Positions 43,998-51,946 of a DNA stretch of 64,000 bases are shown here, one piece after another (the first letter of the stretch is position 1; every line of letters begins with the position of its first letter). The notes beneath the pieces were generated by a model. The model worked only from the letters and a program-made list of their open reading frames with translations, searched no databases and was not told where the DNA came from. Origin of the DNA: RHLJ01 sp965222205 (GTDB lineage Bacteria > Bacteroidota > Rhodothermia > Balneolales > Balneolaceae); assembly GCA_965222205.1 (NCBI GenBank), contig OZ244932.1, forward strand, positions 496,001-560,000, in the 5' to 3' direction. The position numbers and the translations under genes were made by a program.

Positions 43998-44226
43998 TAG
44001 TACTTCCTTATTAAATTGTTTTGCGTTGCTAACGGCCTGTGCTGACCATTCTTTATTCTTCTCCACCAACAAATATCTTTCGGCGAAAATTTCTTCTCGG
44101 AAAAAAGAGAAGGGAGATAAAGGTAATGAAACACAGGCAATTTTATAAATACAAAAAGTCACTTATATCCTGAAACACAGAACATTCAACCTCGTAATTA
44201 ATTAGACCTTTTTAAATGAAGATTTG

Positions 44227-44709
44227 ATGAATATGTATGAATTTGACACAATAGGATTGATCCATTTTGTTTCCGCAATTTTTGCAATGCTTTTCGGGAT
44301 GGTTGTAATCTTCAACAAAAAAGGGACTAAAACTCATATAAAGTTCGGGTATGCATATTCAATTTCGATGCTTGTACTTTTGGTATCAGCATTTATGATA
44401 TATAAAGTGACAGGAACTTTCGGGCCGTTCCACATTGCAGCAGTAATTAGTTCACTAACTTTGATTGGCGGTATTGTGCCAGCTTATTTAAAAAAGCCTG
44501 AGAAGACCTGGCTCGAGTTTCACTATGAATTTATGAGTTGGTCGGTAGTTGGTTTGTATGCTGCTTTTTGGTCAGAGACTTTTAGCCGGTTTTTTCGTTT
44601 TTCAGGATTTTGGGTGGTGGTAGCTACTGCCACAGCTATAACGGTAGCCGTAGGAGCAACACTGATTAAAATGAAAAAGAAGAAAATCCTGAATAAGTTA
44701 AATTACTAA
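44227..44709 (+). CDS. DUF2306-like integral membrane protein
   Basis: A 160-aa protein with four hydrophobic segments (about 10-28, 44-62, 70-88, 128-147). Conserved small motifs are H-F-V-S-A-I-F-A-M-L-F-G, K-K-G-T-K-T-H-I-K-F-G-Y-A-Y and W-L-E-F-H-Y-E-F-M-S-W-S-V-V-G-L-Y-A-A. This matches DUF2306-type small membrane proteins common in Bacteroidota; their function is unknown. A TTG one codon upstream and a second ATG two codons downstream leave the start slightly uncertain. The gene is divergent from gltA and convergent with mazG. Confidence 0.75.
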   Translation: MNMYEFDTIGLIHFVSAIFAMLFGMVVIFNKKGTKTHIKFGYAYSISMLVLLVSAFMIYKVTGTFGPFHIAAVISSLTLIGGIVPAYLKKPEKTWLEFHYEFMSWSVVGLYAAFWSETFSRFFRFSGFWVVVATATAITVAVGATLIKMKKKKILNKLNY

Positions 44710-44719
44710 AGTAAAAAAC

Positions 44720-45487
44720 TCAGCTCACATCTAGCTTAGATTCTTCCCAATAAACATCCATTTCTTCAAGAGAAGCATCCTTAAGAGCTTTTCCTTGTTG
44801 CTTTAGTTTTTCTTCGACAAACCGAAAACGGGCTTCAAACTTTCTGTTCGTTTTCCGAAGGCTGTCTTCGGCAGCCAGATCAAAAAAACGGGCAACATTT
44901 ACCATCGAGAAAAGCACATCGCCAAATTCGTCTGCAGAGCGTTCGGCATTTTTATGTTCCAGAGTTTCTTTAAACTCCTGAATTTCTTCTTCGAGCTTTT
45001 CCCAGGCTTGCTTCCATTCAGGCCAGTCAAAGCCTACATTAGCGGCTTTCTCCTGCATGCGTTGTGCTCTTATAAGCGCTGGTAAATGAGCAGGTAATCC
45101 ATCTAATGTGGATTTTTTTCCTTCTTTAAGTTTGATGTTTTCCCAGTTTTCAGCGACTTCATCATCTCCTCCCACAATAGTCTCTCCAAATACATGAGGA
45201 TGACGACGAATGAGTTTATCCATGAGCGTGTAAATTACATCTCCGATCTCAAATGTCTGCGTTTCGCTGGCCATGTTGCTATGAAATACCACATGAAGTA
45301 AAAGGTCTCCCAGCTCTTTTTTGAATTCATTAAAATCGCTATCGTCCAGTGCTTCAATGGCCTCGTAAGCTTCTTCAATGAGATTATCTTTGATTGAAAG
45401 GTGGGTTTGTTTGCGATCCCAGGGACACTCTTTTCTTAGTATTGCTACAAGTTCAACAAGATCCTCAAACTTCCTGCTTGGCTCCAT
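44720..45487 (-). CDS. mazG: MazG nucleoside triphosphate pyrophosphohydrolase
   Basis: House-cleaning enzyme that hydrolyses NTPs, including damaged ones, to NMP and PPi. At 255 aa it contains two MazG domains. The first has C-P-W-D-R-K-Q-T-H, E-E-A-Y-E-A-I-E (38-45) and E-L-G-D-L-L-L-H-V (58-66), forming the E-E-x-x-E ... E-x-x-D metal site. The second has D-E-F-G-D-V-L-F (about 186-193). The H-P-H-V-F-G linker typical of bacterial MazG is there. Upstream lies an inverted repeat, then the maf operon on the same strand; whether mazG is cotranscribed with it is unclear. Confidence 0.96.
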   Translation of the reverse strand: MEPSRKFEDLVELVAILRKECPWDRKQTHLSIKDNLIEEAYEAIEALDDSDFNEFKKELGDLLLHVVFHSNMASETQTFEIGDVIYTLMDKLIRRHPHVFGETIVGGDDEVAENWENIKLKEGKKSTLDGLPAHLPALIRAQRMQEKAANVGFDWPEWKQAWEKLEEEIQEFKETLEHKNAERSADEFGDVLFSMVNVARFFDLAAEDSLRKTNRKFEARFRFVEEKLKQQGKALKDASLEEMDVYWEESKLDVS

Positions 45488-45493
45488 AAAAAA

Positions 45494-45565
45494 TGTTAAG
45501 TGTTAAATTTTAAATGATCACTGAAGTAAATTTAACACTTACACATTGATCATTAAGCATTAATT
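45494..45565. repeat. Period-7 repeat with 14-bp hairpin between mazG and the AsnB-like gene
   Basis: Words of 7 bp follow each other on both sides (TGTTAAG, TGTTAAA, TTTTAAA; then TTTAACA, CTTACAC, ATTGATC, ATTAAGC, ATTAATT). The arms 45497-45510 and 45528-45541 pair perfectly over 14 bp with a 17-nt spacer. On the minus strand a six-T run follows the stem just before the mazG start, so it could terminate the AsnB-like transcript. Confidence 0.75.
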
Positions 45566-46829
45566 AAGTTTTTCTCTTTTTCTTTTTGGCAGCAGGGAAG
45601 AGGATGTTGTTCAAAATCAAACGATAACCCGGGCTATTGGGATGTAGCGCCAAATCCGTTGGGGGGTCGTTTACGTGATGAGTGTAATCTTCCGGATCAT
45701 GCCCGGCATAAAAAGTGAACGTCCCATTTCCATAATTCCCATGAAGGTATTTAACCTGATTTCTTCCTGGCGACTCAGCCAAATTTACTACCGATGATTT
45801 CACTTTTTCACTTCTGAACGCGGTGGTCTGTCCGTAAAAGCCACGTACGCTACTTACATGATTTTGAGTAAGCATCGTAGGAACCGGATCCCATTTTGCG
45901 GAGAACTCAAACAGCGTAAAGAAATCAAGACTTTGATCAATTTCACGGATTGCTACGGGTACATCAATATCTGCATGCTCATACTCATAAGGATCCAGGC
46001 TGATTGTGAAATCTTCAAAAGCGAAAGTCTGGCTGTAATCGAGGTTATCTTTTGCATTCGGGTCAACCGGGTCACCATCAAACTGACTGGAAGCAATATC
46101 AATGCCTTGAGAGGCTAATGCGATATCGAAGGTGTCGGTTCCCGAGCACATCGCAAACAAAAATCCTCCATTTCCAACATACTTTTTGATTTCCTGGGCC
46201 ACTTGTTTCTTTTGATCGCTCACTTTCGAAAACCCCAATTCTTTTGCCATGGCTTCCATCTGGCGAACCTGAGTAATATACCAGGGGGTACTTCGGTAAC
46301 GTGCCCAAAACTTTCCGTATTGACCTGTAAAATCCTCGTGATGAAGATGCAGCCAGTCATATTGATCCAGTTGCCCTTCAAGCACTTCAATGTCCCATAT
46401 TTTATCGTACTCTACTTCAGCATACGTTAATGCCAGGGTAACAGCATCATCCCATGGCAAAGCCTGATCGGGGGTGTAGACGGCAATTTTCGGTGCTTTC
46501 TCAAGATTAACAACCGAAGTGTTCGATCCCTCTGATTCAACCGTTGCAACGATAGAAGCGGCTTCAGATGCACTCAAAAGCTGAAGCTGAACATTTCTGA
46601 GGCGGGCTTTCCGAACTATATCATTATCAACCACTGCCATGAAAGAGCCTCCGCGATAGTTCAGCAGCCATTTTGCAGGGTAACCATCCACAATATGATT
46701 GAATACCACCCCATACGCTTTAAGATGGTCTGTTTGTGACGCGTCCATCGGAATAAGCACCTGCTGTTGCGCTTTAGTGCTCAGACTGATCAAAATTACA
46801 GATAAAAAAGTGAGTAAAAAGTTCTTCAT
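45564..46829 (-). CDS. Secreted 'asparagine synthetase B'-like protein
   Basis: A 421-aa exported protein (signal peptide ending S-L-S-T-K-A-Q) of a Bacteroidota family often labelled asparagine synthetase B. The label is probably wrong: there is no Cys2-type Ntn amidotransferase start and no PP-loop motif for ATP. The visible core is a class I glutamine amidotransferase-like fold: Y-D-W-L-H-L-H-H-E-D-F-T-G, G-G-F-L-F-A-M-C-S-G-T-D-T-F (about 226-239, a nucleophile-elbow-like C-S-G) and Y-A-G-H-D-P-E-D-Y-T-H-H. Substrate unknown. It is the last gene of maf-TPR-AsnB-like, starting 1 bp after the TPR gene. Confidence 0.78.
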   Translation of the reverse strand: MKNFLLTFLSVILISLSTKAQQQVLIPMDASQTDHLKAYGVVFNHIVDGYPAKWLLNYRGGSFMAVVDNDIVRKARLRNVQLQLLSASEAASIVATVESEGSNTSVVNLEKAPKIAVYTPDQALPWDDAVTLALTYAEVEYDKIWDIEVLEGQLDQYDWLHLHHEDFTGQYGKFWARYRSTPWYITQVRQMEAMAKELGFSKVSDQKKQVAQEIKKYVGNGGFLFAMCSGTDTFDIALASQGIDIASSQFDGDPVDPNAKDNLDYSQTFAFEDFTISLDPYEYEHADIDVPVAIREIDQSLDFFTLFEFSAKWDPVPTMLTQNHVSSVRGFYGQTTAFRSEKVKSSVVNLAESPGRNQVKYLHGNYGNGTFTFYAGHDPEDYTHHVNDPPTDLALHPNSPGYRLILNNILFPAAKKKKRKT

Positions 46830-46830
46830 A

Positions 46831-48747
46831 TTAGGAATTTACTTTTGGTAATTCATTGAGTCGTTTTCGTGCGAAGGGAGCATAAAACCCCTGTGGATAT
46901 TCCATAATAAGAATCTCATAATTTTCGATCACGTTACTAAGAGTAACATCAAACTTTACCGGGTTTTCAGGATTGTCCTGCCCCGAAACTCCGAACTCTT
47001 CAACAGACGACTTATACTCATTAATTGCGGTTAATGCCTCATCAGCCGCTTTTGCGCGTTCCCAGAGTAAACGTTCTTTGATCGAAATTTCCGAAGTATT
47101 TTCAAGGAAGCCCGAAAGTGTGGTTAAAAACTTATTCGAACCCGGATCAATCGTTTTTGAAAGAAGCATATACGAATCATCTTTAAAAGGAGTGGGAACG
47201 TCTGAATTTGCTATTGCAAACAGCTGTGCTTCGGCCTTTTCTTTCTCACCAGTTTTTAAGTTGAAATGAGCGTCTGCAAAGTCGGTCAAATACTCCCCGG
47301 TTGTGTCTGCCGCTAAACCCTCCTGAACCCAAAGCCTGAGTTCAAGGGCATCGTTAGCGTAATAAGAAGTATTTTGACGCCCTAAAGTTTTGAGCTGAAT
47401 CTTAGCGAATTCGAAATCTCCCGAGTAAAAATCTGTCAGAGCAAGAAAGTAGCGTGTTTTTTCAGCCAGATCGCCAACCTCAGCTTTTTTATTACTTCGG
47501 GTGAGGGATATTCTTGCAGAGGTATATTCTTTTTGTGCCAGATAAATTCGGCCATCCAGGTAGCTTGCTTCGGGGGTATCATACATATTAGGAAGACTTT
47601 TCAACCTTTTGGTTACTTCTCTGGCAGCTTCCAGATCAAACACAAAATCGAGTGCTGATTCAGCCTTTTTTAAATATACCTGATCAATTCTGCTGTAGGT
47701 TTGTGTTTGTTCGATCAGTTGATCCAGAATATCTGAAGCTTCTTTGAACAGGCTATCCCGCTTGTTGTCAAAATCCAGGCTGTAGTCATCAAGGTATTTA
47801 GCCCATTTAGTAAAAATGGAAGCTTTTTCTTCTTCAGCACGCCACTTAATCTCTCCAAACGAGTTTTCTGAGTAGTAATCAAAAGCAGAAAGAGCGAGTT
47901 CAAACTCATTATTTTCCCCAAGCTGTCGACCCACATTAAACAAGGTGAAATTGTAGTTTGAGGTGCGCTCCTCATATTCTCTGGCCGAACTGTAAGCTCT
48001 TCGGTATAATTTGTTTTCGAGCAAAAGCCAGATTTGAAGTTCGTAAAAAGGGGTATAAGAGGGATCAGTTAGTGCCATGTTATCCAACTCATCGCCAAGC
48101 TCTAAAATTGCGATATCGTAAAGAATGGGATCATTATAGCGCAATAGCATACGTTGGATTCCCGCACTTTGCTGTGGATTTTGCCTAACCAGCCTGAGCC
48201 ATTCCCCGATCGCATTTTCATATTCACCCGCTTGCATATAAGCATTAGGGATTTCTGACATAAACAGCTGCTCGTTATTGAACATTGTTCTGCCTTTTCG
48301 GTAAACCTCTATCGCTTTGTTGTATTCGCGACGATCCATCATCGCATTGGCGGTGTTTAAATAAAGCTGTAACTGGTTCGAATATTGCTGGAGATTTAGA
48401 TTCCAAATTTCAAATGCTTTAGAGGTATCCCCCATAAAGTGATACAATTGCCCTAACAGTATATTTGACTCAGGGACATTTCTTTGGTTACTGATGCTCT
48501 CCTCAACCAGTTTCAGCGCTCTATCATACTGCTTGAGCTGAATATGAGCTTCTACCAACCGGTCAAAAAACAAGAAAATATCCGGATTTTGGGAACTGAT
48601 TCTCTGCAGAATAGGCAGTGCTTCATCATAGCGTTGCTGTTGCATCAACCGGTTAGCAATCTGAAACTCATTATTCGATTGAGCTTCTACTAAGGATAGG
48701 TTAGCTAAGAACAGAAGCGTAAAAAATAAAAGAAATATTCTTTTCAT
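46831..48747 (-). CDS. Exported TPR-repeat protein
   Basis: A 638-aa protein with a signal peptide ending L-V-E-A-Q and many tetratricopeptide repeats from about residue 28 on. Examples are R-L-M-Q-Q-Q-R-Y-D-E-A-L-P-I-L, Q-L-K-Q-Y-D-R-A-L-K-L-V-E-E-S and M-D-R-R-E-Y-N-K-A-I-E-V-Y. Such proteins act as periplasmic scaffolds. It overlaps maf by ATGA and is followed after 1 bp by the AsnB-like gene, so these two exported proteins probably work together. Partners are not known. Confidence 0.88.
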   Translation of the reverse strand: MKRIFLLFFTLLFLANLSLVEAQSNNEFQIANRLMQQQRYDEALPILQRISSQNPDIFLFFDRLVEAHIQLKQYDRALKLVEESISNQRNVPESNILLGQLYHFMGDTSKAFEIWNLNLQQYSNQLQLYLNTANAMMDRREYNKAIEVYRKGRTMFNNEQLFMSEIPNAYMQAGEYENAIGEWLRLVRQNPQQSAGIQRMLLRYNDPILYDIAILELGDELDNMALTDPSYTPFYELQIWLLLENKLYRRAYSSAREYEERTSNYNFTLFNVGRQLGENNEFELALSAFDYYSENSFGEIKWRAEEEKASIFTKWAKYLDDYSLDFDNKRDSLFKEASDILDQLIEQTQTYSRIDQVYLKKAESALDFVFDLEAAREVTKRLKSLPNMYDTPEASYLDGRIYLAQKEYTSARISLTRSNKKAEVGDLAEKTRYFLALTDFYSGDFEFAKIQLKTLGRQNTSYYANDALELRLWVQEGLAADTTGEYLTDFADAHFNLKTGEKEKAEAQLFAIANSDVPTPFKDDSYMLLSKTIDPGSNKFLTTLSGFLENTSEISIKERLLWERAKAADEALTAINEYKSSVEEFGVSGQDNPENPVKFDVTLSNVIENYEILIMEYPQGFYAPFARKRLNELPKVNS

Positions 48748-49361
48748 GATGAATGAGGGGGTATAACCACTAAGTTCAGTAAGTCAGGATAAAATTTATT
48801 TAGTTCACGGTAAAAGCGATTTAACGGAAAACCAACAACATTATAATAGTCACCTTCAATGCGTTCTACAAATACAGAACCCCAGTCATCCTGAATTCCA
48901 TAAGATCCGGCCTTATCCATTGGGCTACCGGATGCAACATAAGAACGAATATCGCTATCTCTCAACGTACTAAACCAAACTTTGGTTTCTTCAAAAAAAC
49001 TATACCTTGAAATGATTTCTTTTTGCTCATTCGTTACAACAAAACTTACCCCGGTAAAAACCGAATGAGCTTTTCCGCTAAGATTAGAAAGCATTGCTAC
49101 TGCATCAGCTTCGTCTCTGGGTTTTCCCAGAATTGCTCCTTCTTTAACAACAATGGTGTCGGCCCCAATTACTAAAGAGTTTCCGACTCTTTGGGAAATA
49201 TCAACCGCTTTTTGAAGAGAAAGCTCTTTTACAATATCAGAAGGGTTATTTGATGTGATTATTTCTTCTTTTGAACTAGGGATAATCTCAAATATCAGGC
49301 CTAATTGGGTAAGCAATTTTTTTCGTCTGGGGCTTTTGGAAGCCAGCACAATTTTTAGCAT
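48744..49361 (-). CDS. maf: Maf family nucleotide pyrophosphatase
   Basis: House-cleaning pyrophosphatase for modified or non-canonical nucleotides (dTTP/UTP type in the YhdE subgroup). The 205-aa protein opens with the family motif L-A-S-K-S-P-R-R-K-K-L-L (6-17). It has the central G-A-D-T-I-V (about 67-72), L-G-K-P-R-D-E-A-D-A and the D-K-A-G-S-Y-G-I-Q stretch with catalytic Asp and Lys. E-G-D-Y-Y-N-V-V-G-F-P at the end is typical. The gene is first in a three-gene operon and overlaps the TPR gene by 4 bp. It is divergent from the DUF3098 gene. Confidence 0.95.
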   Translation of the reverse strand: MLKIVLASKSPRRKKLLTQLGLIFEIIPSSKEEIITSNNPSDIVKELSLQKAVDISQRVGNSLVIGADTIVVKEGAILGKPRDEADAVAMLSNLSGKAHSVFTGVSFVVTNEQKEIISRYSFFEETKVWFSTLRDSDIRSYVASGSPMDKAGSYGIQDDWGSVFVERIEGDYYNVVGFPLNRFYRELNKFYPDLLNLVVIPPHSS

Positions 49362-49457
49362 ATCTGTATCGACTCATCTTTTGGAGTTACCGGATAAATA
49401 AATAACTTATTGCACCGTTTCAAACCCTAATTACGTTAAGGATTTTAAAAGTTTACT

Positions 49458-49715
49458 ATGGCAAAAGGAAAACAAAGAAAAACTGATGATAAGCCAATGT
49501 TTTTTTCGGCATTTAACTACCGGCTTATTGGCGTAGCTATTTTATTGATTGTGGGCGGTTTTACAGCAATGTACATAGAAAATGAAGTTCACGGGTTTAT
49601 CTCACTGTACATTTCACCTATCGTAATAATGGCTGGGTATATTGTTGTCATATTTGCCATAATGAAGCACGACCGTGACGAAACTGAGGAAACAGATAAG
49701 GAAGTAGCCGCCTGA
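49458..49715 (+). CDS. DUF3098 small membrane protein
   Basis: An 85-aa protein with two transmembrane segments (about 23-43 and 48-69), a basic N-terminal tail and an acidic C-terminal tail. F-N-Y-R-L-I-G-V-A-I-L-L-I-V-G-G and I-V-I-M-A-G-Y match DUF3098, a Bacteroidota family often found near ftsX and uppP-like genes; here it precedes a DUF92 gene by 2 bp. Function is unknown. The length is too short for further inference, but coding is supported by the family match and by spacing. Confidence 0.85.
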   Translation: MAKGKQRKTDDKPMFFSAFNYRLIGVAILLIVGGFTAMYIENEVHGFISLYISPIVIMAGYIVVIFAIMKHDRDETEETDKEVAA

Positions 49716-49717
49716 AC

Positions 49718-50545
49718 GTGCTCGACCGACTTATAAATATCTTTTTTCTTTTTTCACTGGTATTCATTTTTATTCTTTTCGCAAATGTTGATGATCACCT
49801 TAGAATAACATTAGCATTGCTACTTTCCCTGAGTTGCGCATTTCTGGCATTTATTTTGAATTGGCTCACCCTGGATGGCTTAACAGCAGCAGTTTTGTTT
49901 GGGATGATTGCTTATGGTCTGGGCGGATTAACCGGGGCTTTAATTGTTCTGGCTTTTTTTATTTCCAGTTCGCTACTTTCTAAGGATATGATTAGTGAAG
50001 AAGCTTTGTTAGACAAAAAATTCAGGCGGGATGGTATTCAGGTTTGGTCGAACGGCTTTTGGTTTGCACTATGGATTATTATCTGGTTTTTAACAAAAGA
50101 GAAGGTTTTTCTGGTTGCCGGAGTTGCGAGCATGGCTTTTGCCACTGCCGATACATGGGCTTCTGAGTTAGGAGGACACCGTGTTAAAGGAAAAACCTGG
50201 TTAATAACCACTTTCAGGAATGTAAAACCGGGAACTGATGGAGGAATCAGTGTTATTGGAACAATCGCTGCTTTATTCGGGGCATTTTTTATTGGAGGAT
50301 TTTTTTGGTTAATAGAGCCCGAAATCACTTTTTCGACCTTTCTGCTGGTTTCTGTTACGGGCTTTATAGGGAGTTTCATCGACTCCTGGATTGGGGCTAA
50401 ATTTCAGGGAATGGAGCTCAGTCAAAAGTTAAAGAATATTTTTGCTCGTCAAATTACGTATGTTGATAATGATTTGGTTAATTGGATGGCCGCGGGGTCA
50501 TCGTCGGTAGTAGCTCTACTTACTTTATTAATTTCAGGACAATAG
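49718..50545 (+). CDS. DUF92 family integral membrane protein
   Basis: A 275-aa protein with about seven hydrophobic segments. It belongs to DUF92 (TIGR00297), whose plant relative VTE6 is a phytyl-phosphate kinase. Family marks are S-S-S-L-L-S-K-D, F-A-T-A-D-T-W-A-S-E-L-G (about 141-152, acidic membrane motif) and P-G-T-D-G-G-I-S-V-I-G-T (about 169-180), with G-S-F-I-D-S-W-I-G-A-K-F-Q-G further on. It starts with GTG; no ATG lies near and the frame begins 2 bp after the DUF3098 stop. The substrate in bacteria is unknown; prenyl or polyprenol phosphate handling is an inference from VTE6. Confidence 0.88.
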   Translation: MLDRLINIFFLFSLVFIFILFANVDDHLRITLALLLSLSCAFLAFILNWLTLDGLTAAVLFGMIAYGLGGLTGALIVLAFFISSSLLSKDMISEEALLDKKFRRDGIQVWSNGFWFALWIIIWFLTKEKVFLVAGVASMAFATADTWASELGGHRVKGKTWLITTFRNVKPGTDGGISVIGTIAALFGAFFIGGFFWLIEPEITFSTFLLVSVTGFIGSFIDSWIGAKFQGMELSQKLKNIFARQITYVDNDLVNWMAAGSSSVVALLTLLISGQ

Positions 50546-50566
50546 ATTAAACAACACAAAACTATT

Positions 50567-51865
50567 ATGTGGTATAAAAAATTACACTGGCAAATAATTA
50601 TCGGGCTTATCCTTGGTTTAATCTGGGGTCTGATATCGGCAATAGCAGGGTTTAATGAATTCACTCTCAATTTCATAAAACCTTTTGGAACTATTTTTAT
50701 CACGTTATTGAAATTAATTGCAGTTCCATTAGTACTCGTTTCTCTTGTTGCTGGTGTTACCAGTTTAAATGATACAGCTTCACTTTCCAGAATGGGAGGT
50801 AAAACCGTACTTATTTACCTTTGTACAACTATTTTTGCGATATCAATTGGTTTAGCTGCTGTGAATTTAATTAAACCTGGAAAAGCGTTACCTGAAGCTA
50901 CCAAAATCGAACTCCAGGAAACCTATAAAGATAATATTGGAGAAAAAGAGGAAGGCGCTGCTAAAATAAAAGAACGTAGGCCACTAGATTTCCTGGTAGA
51001 AATTGTACCTGAGAATTTCTTTGCATCAGCAAGTAAAAACGCGAACATGCTTCAGGTTGTTTTTGTAGCAATTCTTTTAGGAATAGGTATTATAAAAGTT
51101 GGGGGTAAAGCAGGAGAAACACTGGTTGAGGTATTTGATGCCTTCAATGATGTAATCATAAAAATTGTAGATCTGATTATGGATGTGGCTCCTTATGGAG
51201 TATTCGCGCTAATGGCCGCACTGATTGTAGATCTTGCAGGCGATGATTTAGGAAAAGCCTGGGGATTACTGCAAGCCTTGGGCTGGTATTGTTTAACTGT
51301 ATTGGTAGCCTTAATTATTCATGTATTGCTTGTTTATAGTACTATGTTTAAGATCTTTAGCAACATGAAGCTTCGCGATTTCTTTAGAGCAATTCAACCC
51401 GCCATGTTGCTTGGTTTCAGTACCAGTTCAAGTTCTGCTACACTTCCAGTAACTATGGAAAGAGTAGAAAAAAACCTTGGGGTAGATGAGGAAGTTGCCA
51501 GCTTCGTACTTCCGATTGGTGCAACCATTAATATGGATGGAACAAGTTTATACCAGGCTGTAGCGGCAGTATTTATTGCGCAGGCCTTAGGCATGGATCT
51601 CACTATTGCGCAGCAGCTTACGATAGTTTTAACCGCTACGCTTGCTTCTATTGGTGCAGCAGGAGTACCCGGAGCAGGAATCGTAATGTTAGTAGTAGTG
51701 CTTCAGGCAATTCAGGTACCAGTAGCTGGAATCGCACTTATACTTGGTGTTGACCGTATTCTCGATATGTGTAGAACTACGGTAAATATCACCGGAGACG
51801 CAGCGGTATCATACACAGTAGCTTCATTGGAAGACAAATTGCACGAACCGGACTTGGAAGATTAG
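50567..51865 (+). CDS. Dicarboxylate/amino acid:cation symporter (DAACS family)
   Basis: A 432-aa inner-membrane symporter of the GltP/DctA family (PF00375). It imports glutamate/aspartate or C4-dicarboxylates with Na+ or H+. Signatures are the serine-rich S-T-S-S-S-S-A-T-L-P-V-T-M hairpin (about 284-296), the N-M-D-G-T motif (322-326) for the third Na+ and substrate, and G-V-P-G-A-G-I-V-M-L, ending C-R-T-T-V-N-I-T-G-D. The Asp in the D-x-x-x-x-x-x-x-N motif points to an amino-acid or dicarboxylate substrate but does not separate them. It follows DUF92 by 21 bp. Confidence 0.94.
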   Translation: MWYKKLHWQIIIGLILGLIWGLISAIAGFNEFTLNFIKPFGTIFITLLKLIAVPLVLVSLVAGVTSLNDTASLSRMGGKTVLIYLCTTIFAISIGLAAVNLIKPGKALPEATKIELQETYKDNIGEKEEGAAKIKERRPLDFLVEIVPENFFASASKNANMLQVVFVAILLGIGIIKVGGKAGETLVEVFDAFNDVIIKIVDLIMDVAPYGVFALMAALIVDLAGDDLGKAWGLLQALGWYCLTVLVALIIHVLLVYSTMFKIFSNMKLRDFFRAIQPAMLLGFSTSSSSATLPVTMERVEKNLGVDEEVASFVLPIGATINMDGTSLYQAVAAVFIAQALGMDLTIAQQLTIVLTATLASIGAAGVPGAGIVMLVVVLQAIQVPVAGIALILGVDRILDMCRTTVNITGDAAVSYTVASLEDKLHEPDLED

Positions 51866-51946
51866 ATTTCTTCTGAAACTAAAGTTTAATGTGTCTTTTT
51901 AACATGAAATCTGTTTATTGAGTTGTCGCTCAAATGCAAGGTGCCT

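Noticed and set aside
43998..44162. 55-codon N-terminal extension of citrate synthase
   Set aside because: The added residues are unlike any citrate synthase start, and a ribosome-binding site precedes the ATG at 43997.
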